NCBI RefSeq assembly: GCF_000520015.2
Contig: NZ_CP007044.2
Span: 2,790,001 to 2,854,000 of the forward strand
Direction of reading: 5' to 3'
Length of the DNA stretch: 64,000 bases
Source: Chania multitudinisentens RB-25
GTDB lineage: Bacteria > Pseudomonadota > Gammaproteobacteria > Enterobacterales > Enterobacteriaceae
Shown here piece by piece: positions 49,338 to 58,080 of the stretch. How positions within the stretch are numbered: the first letter of the stretch is position 1; each line of letters begins with the position of its first letter. Below the pieces are notes generated by a model. The model saw only the letters and a program-made list of their open reading frames with translations. It was not told the origin of the DNA and searched no databases. The position numbers and the translations under genes were made by a program.

Positions 49338-52082
49338 ATGCTGACTATGGCTACGATTCATGTAGACGGCAAAGAATACGACGTAGATGGAGCCGACAAC
49401 CTGCTACAGGCCTGTCTCTCCCTCGGGCTCGATATTCCTTACTTTTGCTGGCATCCGGCGCTGGGAAGCGTCGGCGCTTGCCGCCAATGTGCGGTAAAGC
49501 AATATCAAAACGCGGATGATACGCGTGGCCGTTTGGTGATGTCTTGTATGACACCGGCATCGGATGGAACCTTCATTTCCATTGATGATGCAGAAGCCAA
49601 GCAGTTCCGTGAAAGCGTGGTTGAATGGTTGATGACCAACCACCCGCACGATTGCCCGGTATGTGAAGAAGGCGGTAACTGTCACTTGCAGGATATGACA
49701 GTGATGACCGGCCACAGTTTCCGTCGATACCGTTTCACCAAACGTACCCACAATAATCAGGAGCTGGGGCCGTTTATCTCGCATGAGATGAACCGCTGTA
49801 TTGCCTGTTACCGCTGTGTGCGCTACTACAAAGATTATGCCGACGGTACTGACTTCGGGGTCTACGGCGCGCACGACAACGTCTACTTCGGGCGCCCGGA
49901 AAGCGGCACACTGGAAAGCGAGTTCGCGGGCAACCTGGTAGAGGTATGTCCGACCGGCGTATTCACCGACAAGACCCATTCCGAACGTTATAACCGCAAG
50001 TGGGACATGCAGTTTGCGCCAAGCATCTGCCAGCAGTGCAGCATCGGCTGTAACACCAGCCCAGGTGAGCGCTATGGTGAACTGCGCCGCATCGAAAACC
50101 GTTATAACGGCAGCGTAAATCACTATTTCCTGTGTGATCGTGGTCGCTTTGGTTATGGCTATGTCAATCTGAAAGATCGTCCACGCCAGCCGCAGCAGCT
50201 GCGTGGTAATGACTGGATCACCCTGAACGCCGAGCAGGCGATGCAGGGTGCGGCAGATATTCTGCGTCAGGCGAAGAAAACCATCGGTATCGGTTCGCCG
50301 CGTGCCAGCCTGGAAAGCAACTTTGCGCTGCGTGAACTGGTGGGGGCAGAGAACTTCTATACCGGCATCAATCAGGCCGAGCAGCAACGTTTGAATCTGA
50401 TGCTCAATGTGCTGAGAAACAGCGGTGTTAACACGCCTAACCTGCGGGAAATCGAAAGCTATGATGCGGTGCTGGTATTGGGTGAAGATCTGACCCAGAC
50501 CGGGGCCCGTATCGCGCTGTCGGTTCGTCAGGCGGTAAAAGGTAAAGCCCGCGCTATGGCCGCAGCCCAACGTGTTGCCGACTGGCAAATCGCTGCGGTG
50601 CAGAACATTGGTCAGCACGCCAAGCACCCGCTGTTTGTCACCAACGTGGATGACACCCGTCTGGATGATATCGCTGCCTGGAACTATCGCGCTCCGGTTG
50701 ATGAACAGGCCCGTTTAGGGTTCGCTATTGCGCATGCGTTGGATGAATCTGCACCGGCGGTCAGCGATCTGGCCGCTGGTCTGAACAAGAAAATTGATGT
50801 GATCGTGCAGGCCTTGGCGGGAGCACAAAAGCCGTTGATCATCACCGGCAGCAATGCGGGCAGTGATGCAATTATCGAAGCGGCAGCCAACATTGCCAAA
50901 GCGCTGAAAGGCCGTGGGGCTAACGTGGGGATCACCTTCGTGGCTGCCGCAGCCAACAGCATGGGGCTGGCGATGATTGGCGGTGGTTCGCTGGATGACG
51001 CATTGGTGCAGTTGGAAAGCGGCACTGCGGATACTGCGATTGTGATGGAAAACGATCTCTATCGTCACGCCCCAGCCGCGAACGTAGATGCTGCCTTGGC
51101 CAAGGTCAGTAACCTGATTGTTGCTGACCACCAGCACACGGCGATCATGGATAAAGCTCACCTGATCCTGTCAGCGGCCAGCTTTGCAGAAAGCGATGGT
51201 ACGTTGGTCAATCAGGAAGGCCGTGCGCAGCGTTTCTTCCAGGTCTACGACCCGGCTTACTATGATGATGCCAAGCGGAATATCCACAGTGTGATATTGG
51301 AAAGCTGGCGTTGGATGCATTCATTGCATTCCACCTATACCAGCCGCCAGGTTGACTGGACGCAGCTTGACGATGTGATTGAGGCCTGTGTGACTGCGTT
51401 GCCGCAGTTGCAAGGGATCGTTGAAGCGGCACCCGATGCCACCTTCCGCATTCGTGGTCAGAAACTGGCGCGTTCGCCACACCGTTACAGCGGCCGTACC
51501 GCGATGCGCGCTGATATCAGCGTACATGAGCCACGTCAGCCACAGGATAAAGACACCATGTTCTCCTTCTCAATGGAAGGGAACAACAGCCCGCTGGCAG
51601 AACGGCAGCACATCCCGTTTGCCTGGGCACCAGGCTGGAACTCACCGCAGGCATGGAACAAATTCCAGGCCGAAGTGGGTGGCAAACTGCGCCATGGCGA
51701 TCCGGGTATTCGTCTGATCGAAGCGGGGGAGGGGAATCTCGGTTACTTCACCGCGATCCCGGCGGCATTTAAAGCCGAAGGCTGGCGTGTGGCACCGTAT
51801 TATCATCTATTTGGCAGTGATGAAATGTCGCAGCGTTCAGGTGTCATTCAGCAGCGTATGCCGCAGGCGTATGTGATGGTCAACAGCGCTGATGCCGCAC
51901 AGCTCGGCGTGAATGCCGGGGCGTTGGTGGAATTCAGCTGTGCTGGTCAGACGCTGCGTTTGCCGGTGCGCCTGAGTGAAACCCTGAGCCAAGGTCAGGT
52001 TGGTTTGCCGCTCGGCTTGCCAGGGATACCGCCGGTACTGGTGGGTGCAACGGTTGAGAATCTGCGGGAGGCTGCACGATGA
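49338..52082 (+). CDS. nuoG: NADH-quinone oxidoreductase subunit G
   Basis: This 914-residue iron-sulfur subunit carries several clusters. The ferredoxin-type 2Fe-2S site has Cys37, Cys48, Cys51 and Cys70. HDCPVCEEGGNCHLQDM gives the His/Cys-ligated 4Fe-4S site. CIACYRCVRYYKDYADG with a later CPTGV, and CQQCSIGCNTSPGERYGE for the extra cluster N7, follow. The rest is a molybdopterin-oxidoreductase-like domain without cofactor. I use the ATG at 49338, spaced well from GGAAGC; one at 49347 is possible. It overlaps nuoH by four bases. Confidence 0.96.
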   Translation: MLTMATIHVDGKEYDVDGADNLLQACLSLGLDIPYFCWHPALGSVGACRQCAVKQYQNADDTRGRLVMSCMTPASDGTFISIDDAEAKQFRESVVEWLMTNHPHDCPVCEEGGNCHLQDMTVMTGHSFRRYRFTKRTHNNQELGPFISHEMNRCIACYRCVRYYKDYADGTDFGVYGAHDNVYFGRPESGTLESEFAGNLVEVCPTGVFTDKTHSERYNRKWDMQFAPSICQQCSIGCNTSPGERYGELRRIENRYNGSVNHYFLCDRGRFGYGYVNLKDRPRQPQQLRGNDWITLNAEQAMQGAADILRQAKKTIGIGSPRASLESNFALRELVGAENFYTGINQAEQQRLNLMLNVLRNSGVNTPNLREIESYDAVLVLGEDLTQTGARIALSVRQAVKGKARAMAAAQRVADWQIAAVQNIGQHAKHPLFVTNVDDTRLDDIAAWNYRAPVDEQARLGFAIAHALDESAPAVSDLAAGLNKKIDVIVQALAGAQKPLIITGSNAGSDAIIEAAANIAKALKGRGANVGITFVAAAANSMGLAMIGGGSLDDALVQLESGTADTAIVMENDLYRHAPAANVDAALAKVSNLIVADHQHTAIMDKAHLILSAASFAESDGTLVNQEGRAQRFFQVYDPAYYDDAKRNIHSVILESWRWMHSLHSTYTSRQVDWTQLDDVIEACVTALPQLQGIVEAAPDATFRIRGQKLARSPHRYSGRTAMRADISVHEPRQPQDKDTMFSFSMEGNNSPLAERQHIPFAWAPGWNSPQAWNKFQAEVGGKLRHGDPGIRLIEAGEGNLGYFTAIPAAFKAEGWRVAPYYHLFGSDEMSQRSGVIQQRMPQAYVMVNSADAAQLGVNAGALVEFSCAGQTLRLPVRLSETLSQGQVGLPLGLPGIPPVLVGATVENLREAAR

Positions 52083-53056
52083 GCTGGTTTACGCCTGGGG
52101 TGATCGAAATTCTGATCGCTGTCCTGAAAGCGGTGGTGATCTTGCTGGTGGTGGTGACCTGCGGGGCTTTTATGAGCTTCGGGGAGCGCCGCTTGCTGGG
52201 GCTGTTCCAGAACCGTTATGGGCCAAACCGTGTCGGCTGGGGCGGTTCGTTGCAGCTGGTTGCCGACATGATCAAAATGTTCTTCAAGGAAGACTGGGTT
52301 CCGAACTTCTCTGACCGGATGATCTTTACTCTGGCACCGATGATCGCCTTTACTTCCTTGCTTTTGGCTTTTGCTATTGTTCCGGTCAGCCCGACCTGGG
52401 CTGTGGCCGATCTTAACATCGGTATTCTGTTCTTCATGATGATGGCCGGTCTGGCAGTGTATGCCGTGTTATTCGCTGGTTGGTCAAGCAACAACAAATA
52501 CTCGTTGTTAGGGGCTATGCGCGCCTCAGCACAAACCCTGAGTTACGAAGTGTTCCTCGGTTTGTCACTGTTGGGTGTGGTGGCGCAGGCGGGAACATTC
52601 AATATGCAGATGATTGTTGAGTCACAGGCTCAAGTCTGGAATATCATCCCGCAATTCTTCGGTTTCTTGACCTTTGCTATTGCCGGGGTTGCGGTGTGCC
52701 ACCGCCATCCGTTTGACCAGCCAGAGGCTGAGCAAGAGCTGGCTGATGGCTACCACGTTGAATATTCTGGTATGAAATTCGGTTTATTCTTTGTGGGGGA
52801 ATACATCGGTATTGTTACCGTATCTGCCCTGATTGTGACGCTGTTCTTCGGTGGTTGGCAGGGGCCATTCCTGCCGCCATTCATCTGGTTCGCACTGAAA
52901 ACCGCTTTTTTCATGATGATGTTTATTCTGATCCGTGCATCATTGCCGCGCCCGCGCTATGACCAGGTGATGTCATTCGGCTGGAAAGTTTGCCTGCCGC
53001 TGACGCTGCTGAATCTGCTGGCAACCGCCGCGGTCATTTTGTACAACGCTCAATAA
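52079..53056 (+). CDS. nuoH: NADH-quinone oxidoreductase subunit H
   Basis: NuoH is the membrane subunit that joins the quinone chamber to the proton pumps. The 325-residue protein has about eight helices. The family signature SFGERRLLGLFQNRYGPNRV is near residues 30-49, and HPFDQPEAEQELADGYHVEY (about 210-230) is the acidic cytoplasmic loop. The carboxylates in both are conserved. nuoI follows after 14 bases. Confidence 0.97.
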   Translation: MSWFTPGVIEILIAVLKAVVILLVVVTCGAFMSFGERRLLGLFQNRYGPNRVGWGGSLQLVADMIKMFFKEDWVPNFSDRMIFTLAPMIAFTSLLLAFAIVPVSPTWAVADLNIGILFFMMMAGLAVYAVLFAGWSSNNKYSLLGAMRASAQTLSYEVFLGLSLLGVVAQAGTFNMQMIVESQAQVWNIIPQFFGFLTFAIAGVAVCHRHPFDQPEAEQELADGYHVEYSGMKFGLFFVGEYIGIVTVSALIVTLFFGGWQGPFLPPFIWFALKTAFFMMMFILIRASLPRPRYDQVMSFGWKVCLPLTLLNLLATAAVILYNAQ

Positions 53057-53070
53057 GGGGTGAATAAACC

Positions 53071-53613
53071 ATGACATTGAAAGAGTTAGTGGTTGGTTTC
53101 GGCACCCAGGTGCGCAGCATTTGGATGATTGGCATGCATGCCTTCGCCAAGCGCGAAACCCAGATGTATCCAGAAGAACCGGTCTACCTGCCGCCGCGCT
53201 ACCGTGGCCGGATCGTGCTGACGCGCGATCCCGACGGCGAGGAACGCTGTGTTGCCTGTAACCTGTGTGCGGTAGCCTGCCCGGTGGGGTGTATTTCCCT
53301 GCAAAAGGCGGAGCAGAAAGATGGCCGCTGGTATCCAGAGTTTTTCCGTATCAACTTTTCGCGCTGTATTTTCTGCGGGCTGTGTGAAGAGGCTTGCCCA
53401 ACTACTGCCATCCAGTTAACGCCGGATTTCGAAATGGGTGAGTTCAAGCGCCAGGATCTGGTATACGAAAAAGAAGATTTGTTGATCTCGGGGCCGGGTA
53501 AATACCCGGAATATAACTTCTACCGGATGGCCGGTATGGCAATTGATGGCAAAGCCAAAGGCGAAGCCGAAAACGAAGCCAAACCGATCGACGTCAAAAG
53601 CCTGTTGCCGTAG
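53071..53613 (+). CDS. nuoI: NADH-quinone oxidoreductase subunit I
   Basis: NuoI passes electrons through clusters N6a and N6b. The 180-residue ferredoxin-like protein has two complete 4Fe-4S motifs, CVACNLCAVACPVGCI (near residues 60-75) and CIFCGLCEEACPTTAI (near 99-114). The C-terminal tail is charged. nuoJ starts 13 bases later with TAGGAG as its ribosome-binding site. Confidence 0.97.
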   Translation: MTLKELVVGFGTQVRSIWMIGMHAFAKRETQMYPEEPVYLPPRYRGRIVLTRDPDGEERCVACNLCAVACPVGCISLQKAEQKDGRWYPEFFRINFSRCIFCGLCEEACPTTAIQLTPDFEMGEFKRQDLVYEKEDLLISGPGKYPEYNFYRMAGMAIDGKAKGEAENEAKPIDVKSLLP

Positions 53614-53626
53614 GAGCAAGCGAAGC

Positions 53627-54187
53627 ATGGAAATTGCCTTTTATCTGGCGGGTTTGATTGCGATAGTTGCGACGATTCGCGTTATTTCGCATACCAATCC
53701 TGTGCATGCGCTGCTGTATCTGATCGTGTCGTTATTGGCGATCTCGGCAGTTTTTTTCTCTCTAGGCGCCTACTTTGCCGGTGCGCTGGAAATCATCGTG
53801 TACGCCGGAGCCATTATGGTGCTGTTTGTGTTCGTGGTGATGATGCTGAACCTTGGCAACGCGGTGCAGCAGCAAGAACGCGAATGGCTGAAACCATCGG
53901 TGTGGATTGGCCCAGGCCTGTTATCACTGGTTTTGCTGGTGGTGCTGATCGTGGCGATCCGCAGTTCGTCTGAACAGGGGATCAGCGGTGAGATGGTAGA
54001 TGCGAAAGCGGTTGGGATCAGCCTGTTTGGTCCTTACGTTCTGGCGGTTGAACTGGCTTCAATGCTGCTGTTGGCAGGTCTGGTTGTTGCCTTCCACATT
54101 GGCCGTGAACACAAACCGGGTGAAGTATTGAGCAATGCTCCGGCAAGTGGCGAAATGGCAAGAAGAAAATCGGAGGAGCAAGCATGA
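53627..54187 (+). CDS. nuoJ: NADH-quinone oxidoreductase subunit J
   Basis: This 186-residue membrane subunit starts MEIAFYLAGLIAIVATIRVI at 53627. An upstream in-frame start at 53543 lies inside nuoI and is not needed. It has five hydrophobic helices, with the third containing LEIIVYAGAIMVLFVFVVMM, whose pi-bulge glycine is important for coupling. It overlaps nuoK by four bases. Confidence 0.95.
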   Translation: MEIAFYLAGLIAIVATIRVISHTNPVHALLYLIVSLLAISAVFFSLGAYFAGALEIIVYAGAIMVLFVFVVMMLNLGNAVQQQEREWLKPSVWIGPGLLSLVLLVVLIVAIRSSSEQGISGEMVDAKAVGISLFGPYVLAVELASMLLLAGLVVAFHIGREHKPGEVLSNAPASGEMARRKSEEQA

Positions 54188-54486
54188 TCCCTCTCCAACA
54201 TGGTCTGATCCTGGCGGCGATCCTGTTCGTTTTGGGGCTGACCGGGTTACTGATCCGGCGTAACCTGCTGTTTATGTTGATCAGCCTGGAAGTGATGATC
54301 AACGCAGCGGCGCTGGCGTTTGTCGTGGCGGGAAGCTACTGGGCTCAGGCCGACGGGCAGATAATGTATATTCTGGCGATCAGCCTGGCAGCGGCGGAGG
54401 CCAGTATCGGCTTGGCGCTGTTGCTACAGCTCTACCGTCGTCGTCATACCCTGAATATTGATACTGTCAGTGAGATGCGCGGATGA
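54184..54486 (+). CDS. nuoK: NADH-quinone oxidoreductase subunit K
   Basis: NuoK is a 100-residue, three-helix relative of MrpC. The conserved glutamates lie in MLISLEVMINAAALAFV (near residue 36) and SLAAAEASIGLALLLQLYRR (near residue 72), both needed for proton movement. Overlaps of four bases with nuoJ and nuoL show tight coupling. Confidence 0.96.
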   Translation: MIPLQHGLILAAILFVLGLTGLLIRRNLLFMLISLEVMINAAALAFVVAGSYWAQADGQIMYILAISLAAAEASIGLALLLQLYRRRHTLNIDTVSEMRG

Positions 54487-56330
54487 ACCTATTATATCTA
54501 ACTATTCTGCTACCGCTGATCGGGTTCCTGCTGTTGGCCTTTTCCCGTGGCCGCTGGTCTGAGAACCTGGCAGCTACCGTTGGCGTGGGCTCTATTGGCT
54601 TGGCGGCCTTGGTCACTGTGCACGTCGCGCTGGATTTCTACGCCCAGAAAGCCACAGGTGCCGCATTTTTTGAGCAAAATCTGTGGAACTGGATGACCGT
54701 TGGTGATTTCAAGATTGGCGTGACCTTGGTGCTGGATGGCCTGTCGCTGACGATGTTGTCGGTGGTAACCGGCGTTGGTTTCTTGATCCACATGTTTGCC
54801 TCCTGGTACATGCGTGGTGAAGAGGGCTACTCACGTTTCTTTGCATACACCAACCTGTTTATCGCCAGCATGGTGATCTTGGTGCTGGCAGATAACCTGC
54901 TGCTGATGTACCTGGGTTGGGAAGGCGTAGGCCTGTGCAGCTACCTGCTGATTGGTTTCTACTATAAGAATCCGGCCAACGGCGCGGCGGCAATGAAAGC
55001 CTTCATTGTGACCCGTGTGGGGGACGTATTCCTGGCCTTTGCGCTGTTTATCCTGTACCACGAGCTGGGTACGCTGAACATTCGTGAATTGATGGTGCTG
55101 GCACCGGAAAAACTGGCGATCGGCGATACGGCCATCACTTGGGCAACGCTGATGTTGCTCGGCGGTGCGGTGGGTAAATCGGCACAGTTGCCGTTGCAGA
55201 CCTGGCTGGCTGATGCGATGGCGGGCCCGACGCCGGTATCGGCCTTGATCCACGCCGCAACCATGGTAACCGCGGGCGTTTACCTGATTGCCCGTATGCA
55301 TGGCCTGTTCCTGATGGCGCCAGAGGTGTTGAACCTGGTGGGGATCGTTGGGGCGGTCACCTTGTTGCTGGCGGGTTTTGCCGCGCTGGTGCAAACCGAT
55401 ATCAAGCGTGTGCTTGCCTATTCCACCATGAGCCAGATTGGTTACATGTTCCTGGCATTGGGTGTGCAGGCGTGGGATGCGGCAATCTTCCATCTGATGA
55501 CCCATGCGTTTTTCAAAGCCTTGCTGTTCCTGGCATCCGGTTCGGTGATCCTGGCTTGCCATCACGAACAGAACATCTTCAAGATGGGCGGCCTGCGCAA
55601 GAGCATTCCGCTGGTATATGCCTGCTTCCTGGTGGGCGGTGCAGCGCTGTCGGCACTGCCTATGGTCACCGCAGGCTTCTTCAGTAAGGACGAAATTCTG
55701 GCGGGCGCGCTGGCGAATGGGCATGTCAACCTGATGGTTGCCGGTTTGGTCGGGGCGCTGATGACCTCGTTGTATACCTTCCGTATGATTTTCATCGTGT
55801 TCCACGGCGAAGAAAAAATCAAAGCGCATGCGGGTAAAGGCATCACTCACCATCTGCCGTTGCTGGTGCTGATGGTGCTGTCCACCTTTGTTGGCGCGAT
55901 GATCGTCCCACCACTGAAAGGTGTGCTGCCGGAAACCACCGCTATGGCGCATGATAGCGTACTGACGTTGGAGATCGCTTCTGGCGTGGTGGCTATTGTG
56001 GGTATCCTGCTGGCTGCTGCATTGTGGTTGGGTAAACGTAGCCTGGTGAACAGCATCGCAAACAGTGCTCCAGGCCGTTTCTTCTCAACCTGGTGGTTCC
56101 ATGCCTGGGGCTTTGACTGGTTATATGACAAGGTGTTCGTCAAGCCGTATCTGGGTGTTGCCAAGCTGCTGCAAAACGATCCGCTGAACTCAATGATGAA
56201 CCTGCCGGCAATCTTCTCCCGCTGGGGGAACCGTGGCCTGACGGTGAGTGAGAACGGCCAGATACGCTGGTATATCGCGTCGATGGGGATAGGTGCAGTG
56301 GTCGTATTGGCGCTGTTGATTTTGGTTTAA
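54483..56330 (+). CDS. nuoL: NADH-quinone oxidoreductase subunit L
   Basis: NuoL is the distal antiporter-like subunit. The 615-residue protein has many helices. Conserved elements are the helix-5 glutamate in LMYLGWEGVGLCSYLLIGFY (near residue 144), GKSAQLPLQTWLADAMAGPT (near 229-248) with its lysine, and AYSTMSQIGYMFLALG (near 313). The long C-terminal helix that braces the membrane arm is covered by the extra tail. After it comes a 214-base gap holding a repeat element before nuoM. Confidence 0.97.
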   Translation: MNLLYLTILLPLIGFLLLAFSRGRWSENLAATVGVGSIGLAALVTVHVALDFYAQKATGAAFFEQNLWNWMTVGDFKIGVTLVLDGLSLTMLSVVTGVGFLIHMFASWYMRGEEGYSRFFAYTNLFIASMVILVLADNLLLMYLGWEGVGLCSYLLIGFYYKNPANGAAAMKAFIVTRVGDVFLAFALFILYHELGTLNIRELMVLAPEKLAIGDTAITWATLMLLGGAVGKSAQLPLQTWLADAMAGPTPVSALIHAATMVTAGVYLIARMHGLFLMAPEVLNLVGIVGAVTLLLAGFAALVQTDIKRVLAYSTMSQIGYMFLALGVQAWDAAIFHLMTHAFFKALLFLASGSVILACHHEQNIFKMGGLRKSIPLVYACFLVGGAALSALPMVTAGFFSKDEILAGALANGHVNLMVAGLVGALMTSLYTFRMIFIVFHGEEKIKAHAGKGITHHLPLLVLMVLSTFVGAMIVPPLKGVLPETTAMAHDSVLTLEIASGVVAIVGILLAAALWLGKRSLVNSIANSAPGRFFSTWWFHAWGFDWLYDKVFVKPYLGVAKLLQNDPLNSMMNLPAIFSRWGNRGLTVSENGQIRWYIASMGIGAVVVLALLILV

Positions 56331-56400
56331 CAGAACAATGCGGATTTAATTATCGGGCGTAGCACTCGTTAATTCAGCGCTACGCACAATGTTTTTGCTT

Positions 56401-56525
56401 TATACCCAAGAATTTCAAGTTGGGGCTAGGCGGCAAGTGTACGAATCCCCAGGAGCTTACTGAAGTAAGTGACTGGGGGAGTATACGCAGCTAATAACGC
56501 ACCAGCTTGAAAGGCGAAGGGTAGA
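56401..56525. repeat. Large inverted-repeat element inside the nuo operon (nuoL-nuoM gap)
   Basis: The element starts TATACCCAAGAATTTCAAG and ends GCTTGAAAGGCGAAGGGTAG, so TACCC and TTTCAAG are mirrored at the right end. An inner stem-like part contains ATCCCCAGGAGCTTACTG with TAAGTGACTGGGGGA. A transcript would form a long branched hairpin. It shares borders with the elements at 4690 and 18987. Confidence 0.7.
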
Positions 56526-56544
56526 ATAAGGGACATAAAACGCC

Positions 56545-58074
56545 ATGCTATTACCTTGGCTAATTCTTCTCCCCTTTATCGGCGGTCTACTGTGTTGGCA
56601 GTGTGAGCGTTTCGGTACTAAGGTGCCGCGCTGGATCGCGTTAATTGCAATGGGGCTGACATTGGCGCTTTCTCTGCAACTGTGGTTGCAGGGTGGCTAT
56701 ACCTTGATGACACCGACAGGCATCCCGCAGTGGCAATCTGAATTTATACTGCCGTGGATCCCGCGTTTCGGGATCAGTATTCACCTGGCGCTGGATGGGC
56801 TTTCACTGCTGATGGTGGTGCTGACCGGCCTGCTGGGTGTGTTGGCGATCCTCTGTTCCTGGCGTGAAATTCAGAAGTATCAAGGCTTTTTCCACCTGAA
56901 TCTACTGTGGATTCTGGGGGGTGTTATTGGCGTGTTCCTTGCCATCGACATGTTTTTGTTCTTCTTCTTCTGGGAAATGATGCTGGTGCCGATGTACTTC
57001 CTGATTGCTTTGTGGGGACACAAAGCGTCGGATGGTAAAACCCGTATCACTGCGGCAACCAAGTTTTTCATCTATACCCAGGCCAGTGGCCTGATCATGC
57101 TGATTGCGATTCTGGGCCTGGTGTTTGTGCACTACAACGAAACCGGTGTGTGGACTTTTGCCTATCAGGATCTGTTGAAGACTCGGATGTCGCCCAACGT
57201 TGAATACCTGTTGATGTTGGGCTTCTTTATCGCATTCGCGGTGAAAATGCCGGTGGTGCCATTGCACGGCTGGTTGCCGGATGCGCACAGCCAGGCACCC
57301 ACGGCAGGTTCTGTGGATTTGGCCGGGATCTTGCTGAAAACCGCCGCTTACGGTCTGCTGCGCTTCAGCCTGCCGCTGTTTCCGAATGCTTCCGCTGAGT
57401 TTGCTTCTATCGCGATGTGGCTGGGTGTGGTGGGGATCTTCTACGGTGCCTGGATGGCGTTTGCACAAACGGATATCAAACGCCTGATTGCCTACACCTC
57501 CGTTTCACACATGGGCTTTGTGCTGATTGCCATTTACACCGGCAGCCAGCTGGCTTATCAGGGGGCGGTTATCCAGATGATTGCGCATGGTCTGTCGGCG
57601 GCGGGGATGTTTATCATCTGTGGTCAATTGTACGAACGCCTGCACACGCGTGATCTACGCCAGATGGGCGGTCTGTGGGGCCGGATCAAATTTATTCCTG
57701 CATTATCGCTGTTCTTCGCGGTGGCGACGTTGGGGATGCCGGGTACCGGCAACTTCGTGGGTGAATTCATGATCCTGTTCGGCAGCTTCCAGGTGGTGCC
57801 GGTGATCACCGTGGTGTCTACCTTCGGTCTGGTGTTTGCTTCGGTTTATGCGTTGATCATGATGCAGCGTGCCTACTATGGTGCAGCAAAATCCGATCAG
57901 CCATTGCCGGGCATGACCGCGCGTGAATTGTTCATCATTCTGCTGCTGGTGGTGCTGTTGGTTCTGTTGGGTGTCTATCCGCAACCGATCCTTGATACCT
58001 CAAGTGCGGCGATGAGCAACGTGCAACACTGGTTTGGTCCGTCAGTTTCAGCAATTTTAACAACAAGGCCGTAA
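56545..58074 (+). CDS. nuoM: NADH-quinone oxidoreductase subunit M
   Basis: This is the second antiporter-like subunit, 509 residues. The conserved glutamate lies in FLFFFFWEMMLVPMYFLIAL (near residue 144), the lysine in AFAVKMPVVPLHGWLPDAHS (near 234), and TDIKRLIAYTSVSHMGFVLI is near 308. The start MLLPWLILLPFIGGLLCW follows GGGACATAAAACGCC. nuoN starts six bases after its stop. Confidence 0.97.
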   Translation: MLLPWLILLPFIGGLLCWQCERFGTKVPRWIALIAMGLTLALSLQLWLQGGYTLMTPTGIPQWQSEFILPWIPRFGISIHLALDGLSLLMVVLTGLLGVLAILCSWREIQKYQGFFHLNLLWILGGVIGVFLAIDMFLFFFFWEMMLVPMYFLIALWGHKASDGKTRITAATKFFIYTQASGLIMLIAILGLVFVHYNETGVWTFAYQDLLKTRMSPNVEYLLMLGFFIAFAVKMPVVPLHGWLPDAHSQAPTAGSVDLAGILLKTAAYGLLRFSLPLFPNASAEFASIAMWLGVVGIFYGAWMAFAQTDIKRLIAYTSVSHMGFVLIAIYTGSQLAYQGAVIQMIAHGLSAAGMFIICGQLYERLHTRDLRQMGGLWGRIKFIPALSLFFAVATLGMPGTGNFVGEFMILFGSFQVVPVITVVSTFGLVFASVYALIMMQRAYYGAAKSDQPLPGMTARELFIILLLVVLLVLLGVYPQPILDTSSAAMSNVQHWFGPSVSAILTTRP

Positions 58075-58080
58075 TTCGCC

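Noticed and set aside
54831..55952. Long reverse-strand frame across nuoL
   Set aside because: It is antisense to a clear complex I subunit and is rich in His and Gln, typical of a shadow frame.
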